From Sapientia aquatica (lineage in GTDB: Bacteria > Pseudomonadota > Gammaproteobacteria > Burkholderiales > Burkholderiaceae_D): 64,000 bases of DNA. A model generated the notes under the pieces. The model ran no database searches, was not told where the DNA came from, and worked only from the letters and a program-made list of their open reading frames with translations. Below are positions 46,793 to 57,121 of this stretch, piece after piece. The DNA lies in NCBI RefSeq assembly GCF_004358105.1, contig NZ_SMYL01000002.1:186001-250000 (forward strand). The letters run 5' to 3'. How positions within the stretch are numbered: position 1 is the first letter of the stretch; the number at the start of each line of letters is the position of its first letter. Made by a program: the position numbers and the translations under genes.

Positions 46793-47890
46793 TTAGTTGG
46801 GTGCGCCGAATAATTTAGCGCGGGCGACTGATACCGCGGCTTGTTCTTGCTGTTGGCGCAATGCCTCGGCACTAGTTGGCCAGCCAGACAAATGGGATTC
46901 GGTGATTTGTGCTAACCCGCGTATCCACTCAGGATCTTCGTTTAAGCAGGGGATGTAATAGTATTCCTTGCCGCCAGCCAGCAAGAAGGCTTCGCGTACT
47001 TCCATATTGATTTCTTCTAAGGTTTCCAGGCAGTCGCTGGTAAAGCCGGGGCAAATCACATCGACGCGGCTGGTGCCGTTTTTACCCATCGCTTCGATCG
47101 TTGGTTGGGTGTAAGGCTGCAACCATTCGGCTTTGCCGAAGCGCGACTGAAACGTGACCGTGTATTCGTTGTCTTTTAGGCCCAAGCTTTCTGCGACTAA
47201 GCGTGCGGTCTTGTAGCATTCGCAATGGTATTGGTCACCTAACAGCAAGGTCCGTTTTGGCACGCCATGAAAACTCATGACCAAATGACCGGCGCGCTGA
47301 TGTTGTTCCCAATGTTTTAGGATAGATTTTTTCAGCGCCAAAATGTAGCCGTCGTGGTCGTGGTAATTCTTCACCAGCCGCAATTCAGGAATGTTGCGTT
47401 CCTTTTTATAAAAATCAAATACCGCATCAAATACCGATGCAGTCGTCGTGCCGGAATATTGCGGGTAGGCGGGCAAAATCAAGATACGTTTGGTGCCGTT
47501 TTGTTGGAGCTGTTCTAACACATCGGTGAGTGCTGGATTACCGTAACTCATGGCGGGAATCACATCAACTTGATGACCGCGCTCGCCCAAATAACCGCGC
47601 AACAACGTCGCTTGATTGACGGTGTGGACTTTGAGCGGCGAGCCTTCATTGGTCCAAATTGAGGCATATTTGGCGGCCGATTTCTTGGCGCGAAACGGGA
47701 TGATGATGCCGTTCAAGATAAACCACCACACGAACCTTGGAATTTCTACCACGCGGGTATCGGATAAAAATTGCTTTAAATATGGTCGCAACGCTTGTGC
47801 CGTTGGTGCGTCCGGCGTGCCGAGATTGACCAAGACAACTGCCGCTTTAGTGCTATTGCCGTGTTTGAAGTTGAGTGCTTTTTTTGACAT
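46793..47890 (-). CDS. hemH: ferrochelatase
   Basis: A 365-residue enzyme that inserts ferrous iron into protoporphyrin IX, the last step of haem synthesis. Typical segments are VVLVNLGTPDAPT, FLSDTRVVEIPR, GSPLKVHT, AMSYGNPALTDVL, LPAYPQYSGTTTASVFDA, VMSFHGVPKRTL with the metal-binding His, YTVTFQSRFGKAEWLQPYT and CPGFTSDCLETLEEI. It lies between recN (10-base gap) and apaH. A HemJ-like gene, for the step before, is at 62.7 kb. Confidence 0.97.
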   Translation of the reverse strand: MSKKALNFKHGNSTKAAVVLVNLGTPDAPTAQALRPYLKQFLSDTRVVEIPRFVWWFILNGIIIPFRAKKSAAKYASIWTNEGSPLKVHTVNQATLLRGYLGERGHQVDVIPAMSYGNPALTDVLEQLQQNGTKRILILPAYPQYSGTTTASVFDAVFDFYKKERNIPELRLVKNYHDHDGYILALKKSILKHWEQHQRAGHLVMSFHGVPKRTLLLGDQYHCECYKTARLVAESLGLKDNEYTVTFQSRFGKAEWLQPYTQPTIEAMGKNGTSRVDVICPGFTSDCLETLEEINMEVREAFLLAGGKEYYYIPCLNEDPEWIRGLAQITESHLSGWPTSAEALRQQQEQAAVSVARAKLFGAPN

Positions 47891-47900
47891 GTTATTCGCT

Positions 47901-49547
47901 TTAATTAGTCAGTAGTTCGCGCGCGTGTTTGCGCGTGGTGGCGGTGATTTCTAAGCCGCCTATCATGCGGGCAATTTCTTCTACCCGCGCTTTATGGTCG
48001 AGCAATTCGATCTGAGAAACCGTGCCTTCGGCATGGCTAGTTTTGCTGACTTGGAAATGCTGATCCGCTTGGCTAGCGACTTGGGCTAAGTGAGTAACGC
48101 ACAAGACTTGATAGCGCTGGCCTAGGCGCTTTAATAAGCGTCCGACGACTTCGGCCACGCCGCCACCGATACCACTATCGACTTCATCAAAAATTAAGGT
48201 TGGTGTGGCGGTGGAGGACGATGCAATGACTGAAATCGCTAATGCAATCCGCGCCAGTTCGCCACCCGAGGCAACCTTGGCTAACGGGCGGGCCGCCACG
48301 CCGGCGTGACCGGCGACTAAAAATTCAATATGTTCCATGCCGTGCGCGCTTGGCTCGATCGGCGTCAACGCAATATCAAAACTGCCGCCTGCCATGCTTA
48401 AATCTTGCATCGCGTTGGTGACTGCAGCGCTGAGATTTTTGGCCGCAGCGATGCGGGCTTGACTGAGTTCACTAGCCAGCGCTTTGTATTGTTTGAGCGC
48501 AGCTTGTTCCATTTTCAGCATGGAATCCAAATCGGTCGCTTCGCCCAGGGCGGCCAACTCATTCGATAAGCTCACCAACAGGGCTGGTAACTCTTCTGGC
48601 GCGACATGGAATTTGCGTGCGCATGAATGCAAGGCTTCTACCCGATCTTCCACGGTGCGCAGACGCTCTGGATCGAGTTCCACACGGCTTAAATAATCGT
48701 TTAACGCGGACGTGGCTTCTTGTAAATGAATGCGCGCGGGTTCTAGATTGTCGACAATCGCTTGCAAGTCTTCGTCAAATTCGGTCAGCTTGGCAAGCTT
48801 TTGGTTGATGACCGCGATTTGTTTCAGGATAGGATTTTCGGATTCGGAAATCGCGTTCAGTGCGAACTGCGCGCCTTCGATCAAACTGGCAGCATGTGCT
48901 AAGCGGCTATGTTCGTTGGTGATTTCTTGCCATTCCTCTGGCTGAATACGGAGTTTATCGAGCTCAGAAACCTGCCATTCCAAGCGTTCGCGTTCCAGCA
49001 AAACTTGCTTGGCGTTGGTCTCAAATTGGGTGCGTTGCTGACGTAAAGCAAACCAGTGCTTATAACTCGCGCCCACTTCTTGCGCCTTGGGTCCGAGCTG
49101 CGCGTTGTTATCTAATAAGTGGCGTTGGGTATCGGAGTGCAATAAAGACTGATGCGCGTGTTGGCCGTGAATATCGACGAGCAACGTGCCGAGTTCGCGC
49201 AATTGTGCTGCGGTGGCGGACACGCCGTTGATATAAGCTTTGGAACGACCTGCGTTATCAATCACGCGGCGCAATAAAATCATGCTTTCTTCGGCGTCGA
49301 GTTCTTGTTCGGCTAACCAAGCATCGCAGGTCGGCGTGGAGGAAAATTCAGCGCAGATGTCGGCCCTGGCCGCGCCTTCACGTACCATGCTGGCGTCGCC
49401 ACGTCCGCCTAAGGTGAGGCTGAGCGCATCGATCAAAATAGATTTACCCGCGCCAGTTTCGCCCGTTAAAACAGAAAATCCGGCAGAAAATTCCAGCTCA
49501 ATATGGTCAACAATAACAAAATCACGAATAGACAGAGTGCGTAGCAT
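47901..49547 (-). CDS. recN: DNA repair protein RecN
   Basis: A 548-residue SMC-like ATPase for double-strand break repair. The Walker A motif is VLTGETGAGKSILIDALSL; the C-terminal half has the signature VASGGELARIALAI and Walker B TLIFDEVDSGIGG. The middle is a helical coiled coil (about 160-370). Length and domain order are normal. It sits in the reverse-strand run nadK-recN-hemH-apaH. Confidence 0.97.
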   Translation of the reverse strand: MLRTLSIRDFVIVDHIELEFSAGFSVLTGETGAGKSILIDALSLTLGGRGDASMVREGAARADICAEFSSTPTCDAWLAEQELDAEESMILLRRVIDNAGRSKAYINGVSATAAQLRELGTLLVDIHGQHAHQSLLHSDTQRHLLDNNAQLGPKAQEVGASYKHWFALRQQRTQFETNAKQVLLERERLEWQVSELDKLRIQPEEWQEITNEHSRLAHAASLIEGAQFALNAISESENPILKQIAVINQKLAKLTEFDEDLQAIVDNLEPARIHLQEATSALNDYLSRVELDPERLRTVEDRVEALHSCARKFHVAPEELPALLVSLSNELAALGEATDLDSMLKMEQAALKQYKALASELSQARIAAAKNLSAAVTNAMQDLSMAGGSFDIALTPIEPSAHGMEHIEFLVAGHAGVAARPLAKVASGGELARIALAISVIASSSTATPTLIFDEVDSGIGGGVAEVVGRLLKRLGQRYQVLCVTHLAQVASQADQHFQVSKTSHAEGTVSQIELLDHKARVEEIARMIGGLEITATTRKHARELLTN

Positions 49548-49689
49548 GGTGGGTGTTGTTGGTGAAGTTAGGTAAAAGTAAGGGACTCAATTCAGCCGAT
49601 CAATTTTAGCTGAACTGGGTCGAAAACTGGATTATAAATGCGGTGCAAATGACAGGCGGATGACGTTGGATGCTAACTTGCGACAGCGA

Positions 49690-50592
49690 TTAATTGAGAT
49701 GACCGCTTACGGTTGGGTATTCATTCCAATGCATTTTTTCGCGCAGCGTGTGGTAGTAGTTCCAGTCTTTGGGATGCAGGAAATCGATTGTGTGGCTAGA
49801 GCGTTGAATGTGAATTTGATCGCCGACCATTAAATGCGCAAACGACTGCATATCAAAATTGACACTGGCTTCACGCACCGCCGAAATCTCAATAATAATT
49901 TTGCTACGGTCCGAGACAACAATCGGGCGATTCGATAACGCATGCGGAGCAATCGGCACAAACACGATGCCGGCTAAGCTCGGATGCAACAGCGGCCCGC
50001 CAGCTGACAGAGCGTAGGCGGTGGACCCAGTCGGAGTCGAAACGATAAATCCATCCGAGCGCTGGTTATACATAAAATGGTTATCGACGGTGACTTTTAA
50101 TTCAACCATCCCAGAGCCAGCGCCGCGCGCCACGACGATGTCGTTAAAAGCCAAACCATTAAAGATTTCTTGCCCGTCCCGCACCACACAACCTTCTAAT
50201 AAAGTGCGCTGTTCGGACTGATGATTACCCGCCAAAATTTCAGACAGGACGGTGTACATTTGCTCAGAAGGGATGTCAGTGATGAAGCCAAGGCGGCCTT
50301 GATTGATCCCAATGAGCGGCACTTTATAAGGCGCCAATTGGCGCGCGATACCGAGCATGGTGCCATCGCCACCCAATACAATGGCGACGTTAGCATGTTG
50401 ACCAATTTGCACTGGATTCATCGTCGCGAATTCGGTGATCGTTAAATTGGTGGCGGTTTCTTCTTCCAACACGACGTTGTGTCCGGCATCAACCAAAAAA
50501 CGCGCCAAACTGAGCAAATCTTGCCCTATGCCCGCGGCAGAATATTTACCGACTAAGGCGATCGTTTTGGCAGTCAATGGCGTTGTGGTCAT
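49690..50592 (-). CDS. nadK: NAD kinase
   Basis: A 300-residue cytoplasmic enzyme making NADP from NAD and ATP (or polyphosphate). Motifs are VLGGDGTMLGIARQL, INQGRLGFITDI, FNDIVVARG, DGFIVSTPTGSTAYALSAGGPLLHP and FVPIAPHALSNRPIV. I place the start at ATG 50592 (MTTTPLTAKTIALVGKY); the ATG six codons earlier has no ribosome-binding site, while GAGG lies about 11 bases before the chosen one. It is divergent from the HAD phosphatase gene. Confidence 0.96.
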   Translation of the reverse strand: MTTTPLTAKTIALVGKYSAAGIGQDLLSLARFLVDAGHNVVLEEETATNLTITEFATMNPVQIGQHANVAIVLGGDGTMLGIARQLAPYKVPLIGINQGRLGFITDIPSEQMYTVLSEILAGNHQSEQRTLLEGCVVRDGQEIFNGLAFNDIVVARGAGSGMVELKVTVDNHFMYNQRSDGFIVSTPTGSTAYALSAGGPLLHPSLAGIVFVPIAPHALSNRPIVVSDRSKIIIEISAVREASVNFDMQSFAHLMVGDQIHIQRSSHTIDFLHPKDWNYYHTLREKMHWNEYPTVSGHLN

Positions 50593-50769
50593 AGTGTGCG
50601 GCTGCCTCATTGTGAAAAATGTGAGTGTTTTATTCAGTTGGGCTAAATTAAATCATAGTTCAGGCCAAAAATGATGCATTAACGCATTTATTGCGCTTTT
50701 AACCGTAAGATAATAGTGACGCTGCGCATCGCCGCGACAGTGAGCTAAAACCAGATAAACGAGGATTAC

Positions 50770-51495
50770 GTGGAAACGCAGTTTCAAACAACAATAAAAC
50801 AGGCCCAATTACCGATAAAAGCCGTTATCTTCGATCTAGACGATACGTTGTGGCCGCAAATGCCACTCATTACCGGTGCTGAACAAGCCATGTTTGCCTG
50901 GTTAGCCGTGCACGCGCCCAAAATTACCGAGCACCATAATCTCCAAACGATGCGCGCCATTCGGGCCGAATTGTTACCGACTAATCCGCGTTTTAGTTTC
51001 GATTTATGGGCCTTGCGCTCCGCCATTCTGACCAAGATGTTCACCGAGCATGGTGAAGATGTGTCCAAAGTGGAGCATGCCATGCAGGTGTTCGCCAAAG
51101 CGCGCAATCAAGTCCAAATGTACGACGATGTGATGCCGGTTTTGAACACATTGGGCAAGCATTTTCGCTTAGGTAGTATTTCTAACGGGTTTGCCGATTT
51201 ATCGGAAATTGGTTTGGCCGACCACTTTAAAGTCTCGTTAGCGGCGCATCAATTTGGCTGCGCCAAGCCGGACCCGCGGATTTTTTTAGCCGCGTGCGAG
51301 CAATTAAACGTAGCGCCAGCGCAGGCGGTGTATGTTGGGGACGATGTTTTGCTCGACGTGCAAGGTGCGCAGCAGGCCGGTTTGAAAGGCGTTTGGGTGA
51401 ATCGAGCAGGGAAAAACGGGTTGGCTGGAATTGCAGCGGATTTTGAATGCACGGATTTATTGAGTTTGTTGGGTTGGTTGCAGGTGGCCGATTAG
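50770..51495 (+). CDS. HAD family hydrolase
   Basis: A 241-residue haloacid-dehalogenase-type phosphatase beginning with GTG behind GAGGA. Motif I is AVIFDLDDTLWP (nucleophile DxD), motif II SISNGFADL, the conserved Lys in GCAKPDPRIF and motif IV YVGDDVLLDVQGAQQAG. The helical cap of about 80 residues after motif I resembles the pyrimidine 5'-nucleotidase/YjjG subgroup, but the substrate is unknown. It and the YhhN gene lie between nadK and hrcA, which are often close in relatives. Confidence 0.9.
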   Translation: METQFQTTIKQAQLPIKAVIFDLDDTLWPQMPLITGAEQAMFAWLAVHAPKITEHHNLQTMRAIRAELLPTNPRFSFDLWALRSAILTKMFTEHGEDVSKVEHAMQVFAKARNQVQMYDDVMPVLNTLGKHFRLGSISNGFADLSEIGLADHFKVSLAAHQFGCAKPDPRIFLAACEQLNVAPAQAVYVGDDVLLDVQGAQQAGLKGVWVNRAGKNGLAGIAADFECTDLLSLLGWLQVAD

Positions 51496-51541
51496 GAGTT
51501 GTTGTGTTTGCATTCCTGGGTCAATATGTTGAGTTCGGCCC

Positions 51542-51629
51542 CGTAGGGGCAACCCTTGTGCTTGCCCTGTTTGCCACGAGGTGCAATCGTGCTTAATTAA
51601 CCAAGGCGCGCACAAGGGATGCCCCTACG
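51542..51629. repeat. extragenic palindromic repeat (GTAGGGGC type)
   Basis: Twenty-base arms at 51542-51561 and 51610-51629 (CGTAGGGGCAACCCTTGTGC and its complement) pair with one mismatch around a 48-base loop. GTAGGGGC...GCCCCTAC ends are common in non-autonomous or REP-like repeats of many bacteria. No coding potential is present. Confidence 0.8.
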
Positions 51630-51689
51630 CCGACATCAAGATTCTTAGTATTTTTCTAAAAATAATTCTTAAAACAAAAATTAAAGTCC

Positions 51690-52445
51690 ATGACAACCAC
51701 AAACACTACCCATTTTTTAAACTCACGCCTCCTAGGATTTAACGCTGCATTCCTAATCGCCGCCGCATGGCAAATCCATGCCTTGCTCAATGATTTATCA
51801 AACCAAGCGTTCATTAGTAAATTTTTACTGTGTTTTATCTTGTTCTTTTTACTGATCGACCAACTGGGGAAATCCGCTCCACTCAACATTGTAATCAGCG
51901 TCTTATTTTGTTTGATCGGCGATGTGTTATTGCAGCCGCTCGATATGGATTACACCGATTTGGCGGATGCCAGACAGTTTCATTTCATCCTCGGCGTGCT
52001 TTCTTTTTGTATTGCTTATGGTAGTTTGGCGCGTTATCTGATGAGACTGAATCCAAGCTGGCGTGCTGCCATCAAAGCGCAACCGGCGACCTTAATCCTC
52101 AATAGTGTGGCCTCCTTGGCCGTTCTAGTTTGGATTGCACTGAACAATCAGGCCGCCCCGTATTTGTTGCTAGTTTTACTAATTTACAGCCCGATCGTCG
52201 TCGGATTGGCGACGATGGCGTTTTATGTTCGTGCTCGCATAACGTCGCCGCCCTATATTGCGTTATTAATTGGTTGTAATAGCATTGTGTTTTCTGACAC
52301 CTTGATTGGCTTAACTGCTTTTGCTAAGTTAACCTTCCCGCTCGCGCCCAATCCGGTTTGGATTCTTAGCACTTATATAGTGGGAATTTTCTTGGTCTTT
52401 AATGCCGTTATTTTTATTGAAAAACAAAGTCGTAACGTAAAGTGA
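51690..52445 (+). CDS. YhhN family membrane protein
   Basis: A 251-residue inner-membrane protein with about eight helices. The order FLIADQ-like LLIDQLGKSAPL, VLFCLIGDVLLQPLD, FHFILGVLSFCIAYG and GCNSIVFSDTLIGL follows the YhhN/TMEM86 family, whose animal members are lysoplasmalogenases; the bacterial activity is less certain. It lies 60 bases after the GTAGGGGC repeat and 34 bases before hrcA in the same direction. Confidence 0.82.
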   Translation: MTTTNTTHFLNSRLLGFNAAFLIAAAWQIHALLNDLSNQAFISKFLLCFILFFLLIDQLGKSAPLNIVISVLFCLIGDVLLQPLDMDYTDLADARQFHFILGVLSFCIAYGSLARYLMRLNPSWRAAIKAQPATLILNSVASLAVLVWIALNNQAAPYLLLVLLIYSPIVVGLATMAFYVRARITSPPYIALLIGCNSIVFSDTLIGLTAFAKLTFPLAPNPVWILSTYIVGIFLVFNAVIFIEKQSRNVK

Positions 52446-52479
52446 TCAATCCGCCATGTGTTTGCATTAAAATACTCCT

Positions 52480-53499
52480 ATGCAACTAGATAACCGAGCT
52501 CAAACCTTACTCAAAGCCTTAGTCGAGCGCTATATCGCTGACGGACAACCCGTCGGCTCGCGCGCGCTGTCAAAAATCTCCGGATTGGATTTATCCCCAG
52601 CCACGATCCGTAACGTGATGGCCGATTTGGAGGAAATGGGCTTTGTCTCGAGTCCTCATACGTCAGCCGGACGCATTCCCACGCCGCGTGGCTACCGCGT
52701 ATTTGTCGATACCTTGTTGACGGTACAGCACGGTGAGATCGCTTCGTTAGAATCCAAAATGCAATCGTTAGCGGGCAATAACCCGCAACAAAAAATCATC
52801 ACTAATGCCGCGCAAATGTTGTCGTCCTTATCGCACTTTGCCGGTGTTGTCATGACGCCGCGCACGGAGAGTGTTTTCCAGCAAATTGAATTTTTACGCT
52901 TATCTGAGAAACGTATTTTATTGGTTATTGTTGCGCCCAACGGCGACGTGCAGAACCGCTTATTGCTGACCGAAGTTGATTACACCCCAGCCCAATTGGT
53001 GCAAGCCGGTAACTACATCAATCATCACTTTTCTGGCATGGCGTTGACCGAAGTGCGCCAACGTTTGCAAGGCGAAATCAGCCAATTGCAAAGCGAATTA
53101 AGTAAGTTGATGCAAGCGGCAGTCCAAGCGGGAAGTGATGCTATGGCCGAAGCAGGCGATGAAGTAGTGATTTCTGGCGAGCGCAATTTGCTTAAGGTCA
53201 ACGAGCTGTCCTCTAACATGACTTCATTGCGCCAATTATTTGATTTGTTTGAGCAAAAAACCGGCTTAATTAATTTGCTCGACATGTCCAGTCGCGCCAG
53301 CGGTGTACAGATTTTTATTGGCGGCGAATCGCAATTGGTTCCGATGGACGATATGTCGGTGGTCACCTCAAGCTACCAAGTCAATGGCAAAGTCGTCGGT
53401 ACGCTCGGCGTGATCGGCCCAACTCGTATGGCGTACGAGCGCGTCATTCCCATTGTCGACATCACTGCCAAATTGTTATCTAATGCGCTCAGTTATTAG
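52480..53499 (+). CDS. hrcA: heat-inducible transcription repressor HrcA
   Basis: A 339-residue repressor of groE and dnaK operons through CIRCE elements. The N-terminal winged helix is clear: [39 protein letters not shown] and [21 protein letters not shown]. The rest matches the HrcA dimerisation and GAF-like domains ([23 protein letters not shown], then [21 protein letters not shown]). I see no CIRCE inverted repeat in the adjacent intergenic sequence, so autoregulation is not supported here. Confidence 0.97.
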   Translation: MQLDNRAQTLLKALVERYIADGQPVGSRALSKISGLDLSPATIRNVMADLEEMGFVSSPHTSAGRIPTPRGYRVFVDTLLTVQHGEIASLESKMQSLAGNNPQQKIITNAAQMLSSLSHFAGVVMTPRTESVFQQIEFLRLSEKRILLVIVAPNGDVQNRLLLTEVDYTPAQLVQAGNYINHHFSGMALTEVRQRLQGEISQLQSELSKLMQAAVQAGSDAMAEAGDEVVISGERNLLKVNELSSNMTSLRQLFDLFEQKTGLINLLDMSSRASGVQIFIGGESQLVPMDDMSVVTSSYQVNGKVVGTLGVIGPTRMAYERVIPIVDITAKLLSNALSY

Positions 53500-53560
53500 T
53501 GCTAAGCGCCCATCGCTGTGATGCGGCGCGGCTACCTCCCACCCGCTCAACAGGTTTTGC

Positions 53561-54991
53561 ATGCAACAACATACTTTTCTTTGGCACGACTACGAAACCT
53601 TTGGCGCCAATACCCGCCGTGACCGCCCGGCGCAGTTTGCCGCGATTCGCACCGATGCGGAGCTCAACATTATTGGCGAACCGATGATGTGGTATTGCCA
53701 ACCAGCGCCAGACTTTTTGCCCGAACCGCAAGCCTGTTTAATTACCGGGATTACACCGCAAGAATGTTTGGAGCGCGGCATTCCGGAATACCAATTCGCC
53801 CAACAAATTAACCGTGAATTTTCTCAACCCGGCACAGTTGGCGTGGGCTACAACACGATTCGCTTTGACGATGAAATCACCCGCTTTATGCTGTGGCGTA
53901 ATTTGATCGATCCATACGCGCGCGAATGGCAAAACCAATGCGGACGATGGGATATTTTGGATATGCTGCGCACTACCCATGCTTTGCGTCCCGATGGCAT
54001 TGTTTGGCCGCTTAATGAACAAGGTAAAGTCAGTTTTAAGCTAGAACATTTATGCGCCGCAAACGGGATCGAGCACGAATCCGCGCACGATGCTTTATCG
54101 GATGTGCGCGCAACAATCGCCTTGGCAAAACTGGTACGCCAGGTTCAACCTAAGCTATTTGATTTCTGCTTTTCATTACACAAAAAAGATAAAGTTGCTG
54201 CCGAAATTGGTCTGCCAGAACAGCGCCCGTTTATCCATATCACCGGCATGATTCCGGTGGAACATGGTTGCACTTGCATCGCGTGGCCATTGGCTATGCA
54301 TCCAACGAATAAAAATGAAGTGATTGTTTGGAATCTACAGCACGACCCGCGCGAATTATTGGGACTCAATGCCGATAGCATCCGTTTGCGCATGTTCTCC
54401 AAAGCCGATGCGCTACCGGAAGGTGTGACGCGCTTGCCGATTAAAACCATCCATTTAAACAAATCACCGATTGTGATTCGCAGCCTAAAAACCTTGTTGC
54501 CAGAAAAAGCCGCGCAATGGGGTATTTCGCTTGAAACAGCGCAGCAATATGCTGAATTCGCCGCCCAGTTGCCAAATATGGACGCGATCTGGCGGCAGGT
54601 ATTTACCCGCGAAGAAGCCGCAGTCAATGATGTTGATCAAGATTTGTATAACGGCTTTATCGGCAATGCAGATCGGCGTGTCTTGCAGGATTTGGTTAAT
54701 TACTCGGGCGATAAATTAGCGCGCACCGTGACCGAATTCCAAGACCCACGTTTAGGTGAATTGCTATTCCGCTACCGCGCCCGTAACTTCCCCGACAGCT
54801 TGAGCGAATCGGAAGTGCAGCGCTGGGATACTTTACGCGCCAGCCGCTTCTTTGATGGCAGCGCCAACGCATTAACGGTGGATGACTATTTTGCGGAAAT
54901 TGATCGCTTGTCCGAAGACGCGAGCGAGCGCGACGAAGAAATTTTGGCGGCTTTGTACGACTACGCGGAGCAGGTTGTTCCGGTTCGATAA
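53561..54991 (+). CDS. sbcB: exodeoxyribonuclease I
   Basis: A 476-residue 3'-5' single-strand exonuclease of the DEDDh type. Motif I is TFLWHDYETFGAN; the second is VGYNTIRFDDEITRFMLWRNL; motif III is ESAHDALSDVRATIALAKLV. The C-terminal SH3-like and helical domains (FTREEAAVNDVDQDLYNGFI, LLFRYRARNFPDSLSESE) are intact. It follows hrcA with a 61-base gap and ends before a shared terminator with fur. Confidence 0.96.
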   Translation: MQQHTFLWHDYETFGANTRRDRPAQFAAIRTDAELNIIGEPMMWYCQPAPDFLPEPQACLITGITPQECLERGIPEYQFAQQINREFSQPGTVGVGYNTIRFDDEITRFMLWRNLIDPYAREWQNQCGRWDILDMLRTTHALRPDGIVWPLNEQGKVSFKLEHLCAANGIEHESAHDALSDVRATIALAKLVRQVQPKLFDFCFSLHKKDKVAAEIGLPEQRPFIHITGMIPVEHGCTCIAWPLAMHPTNKNEVIVWNLQHDPRELLGLNADSIRLRMFSKADALPEGVTRLPIKTIHLNKSPIVIRSLKTLLPEKAAQWGISLETAQQYAEFAAQLPNMDAIWRQVFTREEAAVNDVDQDLYNGFIGNADRRVLQDLVNYSGDKLARTVTEFQDPRLGELLFRYRARNFPDSLSESEVQRWDTLRASRFFDGSANALTVDDYFAEIDRLSEDASERDEEILAALYDYAEQVVPVR

Positions 54992-55017
54992 GCTGTGGAA
55001 ATAAGCGCTAAAGATAA

Positions 55018-55059
55018 AAAGCCCAACTAAATGGCATAACTGCTGTTTGGTTGGGCTTT
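55018..55059. terminator. bidirectional terminator between sbcB and fur
   Basis: Ten-base arms AAAGCCCAAC (55018-55027) and GTTGGGCTTT (55050-55059) flank a 22-base loop, with A-rich sequence before and TTTA...TTTT after. It separates the convergent sbcB and fur genes. Confidence 0.8.
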
Positions 55060-55070
55060 AGTTTTGAGTG

Positions 55071-55496
55071 TTAGGTCAAATTTGGGCAATTAACCTTGGT
55101 GCAATTGCCGTAAATCGCTAAGGAGTGTTCCGCAATCGTAAAGCCACGTTGCGTGGCAATTAATTGTTGGCGCGATTCAATTTCAGCGTCGTAAAATTCT
55201 TCGACCTTGCCACAATTGAGGCAAACCAAATGATCGTGATGTGAACCTTGGTTGAGTTCAAACACGGCTTTGCCAGTTTCAAAATGATTGCGATGCAGGA
55301 TTTCCGCTTGCTCAAACTGCGTTAAAACGCGATATACAGTCGCAAGACCGACATCGATGTTGTCGTTTAATAAAATTTTATAAACGTCTTCAGCGGAAAG
55401 GTGGCGAACCTCGCTATTTTGGAAAATTTCCAAAATTTTTAAGCGCGGAAGGGTGGCTTTTAAGCCGCTGGATTTTAGATTGGGTGGATTAGGCAT
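55071..55496 (-). CDS. fur: ferric uptake regulator
   Basis: A 141-residue metal-dependent repressor. I start it at ATG 55496 ([22 protein letters not shown]), which matches the usual length of betaproteobacterial Fur; the frame extends 20 codons upstream. The winged helix includes [27 protein letters not shown]; the metal site [16 protein letters not shown] and the terminal Cys pair [11 protein letters not shown] are present. It is divergent from bamE across a 76-base gap, the conserved arrangement in this group. Confidence 0.97.
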   Translation of the reverse strand: MPNPPNLKSSGLKATLPRLKILEIFQNSEVRHLSAEDVYKILLNDNIDVGLATVYRVLTQFEQAEILHRNHFETGKAVFELNQGSHHDHLVCLNCGKVEEFYDAEIESRQQLIATQRGFTIAEHSLAIYGNCTKVNCPNLT

Positions 55497-55572
55497 TTTT
55501 TTTCTTAAATCTTGGATATCTGCTTTATCATATAATGTTTTCGTCCTGTTGCTCAATGAATTAAGGCTATTT

Positions 55573-56190
55573 ATGCGAATGTTGCAAAAAAGTAATACGA
55601 AATACTATCTCATATCGTGCGTGTTGGCAGTGCTTGCAGGCTGTGCTAGCCAAAATCCGCCAATTCAAGTGGCTGCACCGGCGACTACCAACACGGCAAC
55701 GAGCGCTCCAAGCGCCACCAATTCAGTAGCAACACCAGATCAATCGACCGGCACAGCGACCAGCGCACCCGCTGAAGATTTAAGCACCAAAACCGTTGTT
55801 CCAGTTGGCTTCGAAAAATTCTTGGGTATCTTTACCCCGTATCGCATCACCATTCAGCAAGGTAACTTCGTGTCCAATGAAATGGTGGCGCAAGTCAAGC
55901 TGGGAATGACGCGTGAACAAGTCCGCTTCCTATTAGGTACTGCATTGTTGACCGATATGTTTCATGCCGATCGTTGGGATTATATTTTCCGTCTGCTTAA
56001 ACCAAGCGGTGAATTGACTACATCACGGGTAACAGTATTCTTTGAAAAAAGCTTGGTTGCCAAGATTGAACGCGGTGATTTGCCCAACGAGCAAGAATAT
56101 TTAACGCGTATCACCAACGCGGCGATTGTGGACGCCATCGAACACACAGAGCGTAAATCCGACAAACCAAAACCGAAAAAAGATGAGTAA
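55573..56190 (+). CDS. bamE: outer-membrane assembly lipoprotein BamE
   Basis: A 205-residue lipoprotein starting at ATG 55573 behind AAGG; the frame extends 40 codons upstream into fur without support. The lipobox is LAVLAGC, followed by a long Ala/Thr/Ser-rich linker (about 30-75) unusual compared with the short enterobacterial form. The BamE/SmpA fold follows: [34 protein letters not shown] and [10 protein letters not shown]. It helps the BAM complex insert outer-membrane proteins. Its stop overlaps dapB. A TATAAT at 55531-55536 is a possible -10 box. Confidence 0.95.
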   Translation: MRMLQKSNTKYYLISCVLAVLAGCASQNPPIQVAAPATTNTATSAPSATNSVATPDQSTGTATSAPAEDLSTKTVVPVGFEKFLGIFTPYRITIQQGNFVSNEMVAQVKLGMTREQVRFLLGTALLTDMFHADRWDYIFRLLKPSGELTTSRVTVFFEKSLVAKIERGDLPNEQEYLTRITNAAIVDAIEHTERKSDKPKPKKDE

Positions 56191-57010
56191 CGTGAGTTCG
56201 ACCTCAACACCATTAAAAATAGCGATTGCTGGCGCATCTGGTCGTATGGGGCAGATGCTGATTGAAGCGGTGAATGCAGCTTCGGATACGCAGTTGGTTG
56301 GCGCACTCGATGTGCCAACGAGTCCAGCAGTTGGACAAGACGCCTCCGCATTTTCAGGTAAATTATCCAATGTCCTAATTAGCTCGGATTTAACGACCGC
56401 CTTAGCCGACGCCGACTCTTTGATCGATTTCACGCGCCCAGAAGGTACGTTAAAACATCTGGCCTTTTGCGTCGAGCACGGCATCAACATGATTATCGGG
56501 ACCACAGGATTTGATGAGGCCGGTAAAGCCGCCATCGCTGAGGCTTCCAAACGAATTGGCATTGTGTTTGCGCCCAACATGAGTGTTGGTGTGACCGTGA
56601 CCATGAAACTGTTAGAGATGGCAGCCAAGAGCTTCTCCGAAGGCTACGACATTGAAATCATCGAAGCCCACCATCGCCATAAAGTCGATGCCCCATCAGG
56701 AACTGCACTAAAAATGGGCGAAGTCATCGCCAACGCAATTGGTCGCGATTTAAACGATGTGGCAGTGTATGCGCGTGAAGGTGTAACCGGCGAGCGCGAC
56801 CCATCGTCCATCGGATTTGCAACCATACGCGGCGGTGATATTGTCGGCGATCACACGGTGCTATTCGCTGGCATCGGCGAACGAGTGGAGATTTCACATA
56901 AATCCTCTTCGCGCGTGACTTATGCTAACGGCAGTTTGCGCGCAGCGCGTTTTTTACAGCATAAATCCAGCGGCTTATTTGATATGAATGATGTGCTGGG
57001 ATTGAATTGA
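56183..57010 (+). CDS. dapB: 4-hydroxy-tetrahydrodipicolinate reductase
   Basis: A 275-residue NAD(P)H enzyme of lysine and diaminopimelate synthesis. The nucleotide-binding motif is [16 protein letters not shown]; the substrate and active-site motifs are [21 protein letters not shown] and [21 protein letters not shown] chose ATG 56183, which overlaps the bamE stop by 8 bp; a GTG at 56192 is also possible. The pairing bamE-dapB is common in Burkholderiales. Confidence 0.96.
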   Translation: MSNVSSTSTPLKIAIAGASGRMGQMLIEAVNAASDTQLVGALDVPTSPAVGQDASAFSGKLSNVLISSDLTTALADADSLIDFTRPEGTLKHLAFCVEHGINMIIGTTGFDEAGKAAIAEASKRIGIVFAPNMSVGVTVTMKLLEMAAKSFSEGYDIEIIEAHHRHKVDAPSGTALKMGEVIANAIGRDLNDVAVYAREGVTGERDPSSIGFATIRGGDIVGDHTVLFAGIGERVEISHKSSSRVTYANGSLRAARFLQHKSSGLFDMNDVLGLN

Positions 57011-57121
57011 AATGTCTTCAATGTCAGCCTAATTGTTTTGCCGTTTGCTACTTTTGTTTGACCAAATTCAGCATTTCCAGCGTTCCACTTTTTAGATATT
57101 CACAAAGTTAAGAAATACCCC

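Noticed and set aside
52446-52479. CIRCE operator in front of hrcA
   Set aside because: No inverted repeat of the TTAGCACTC type is present in the gap.
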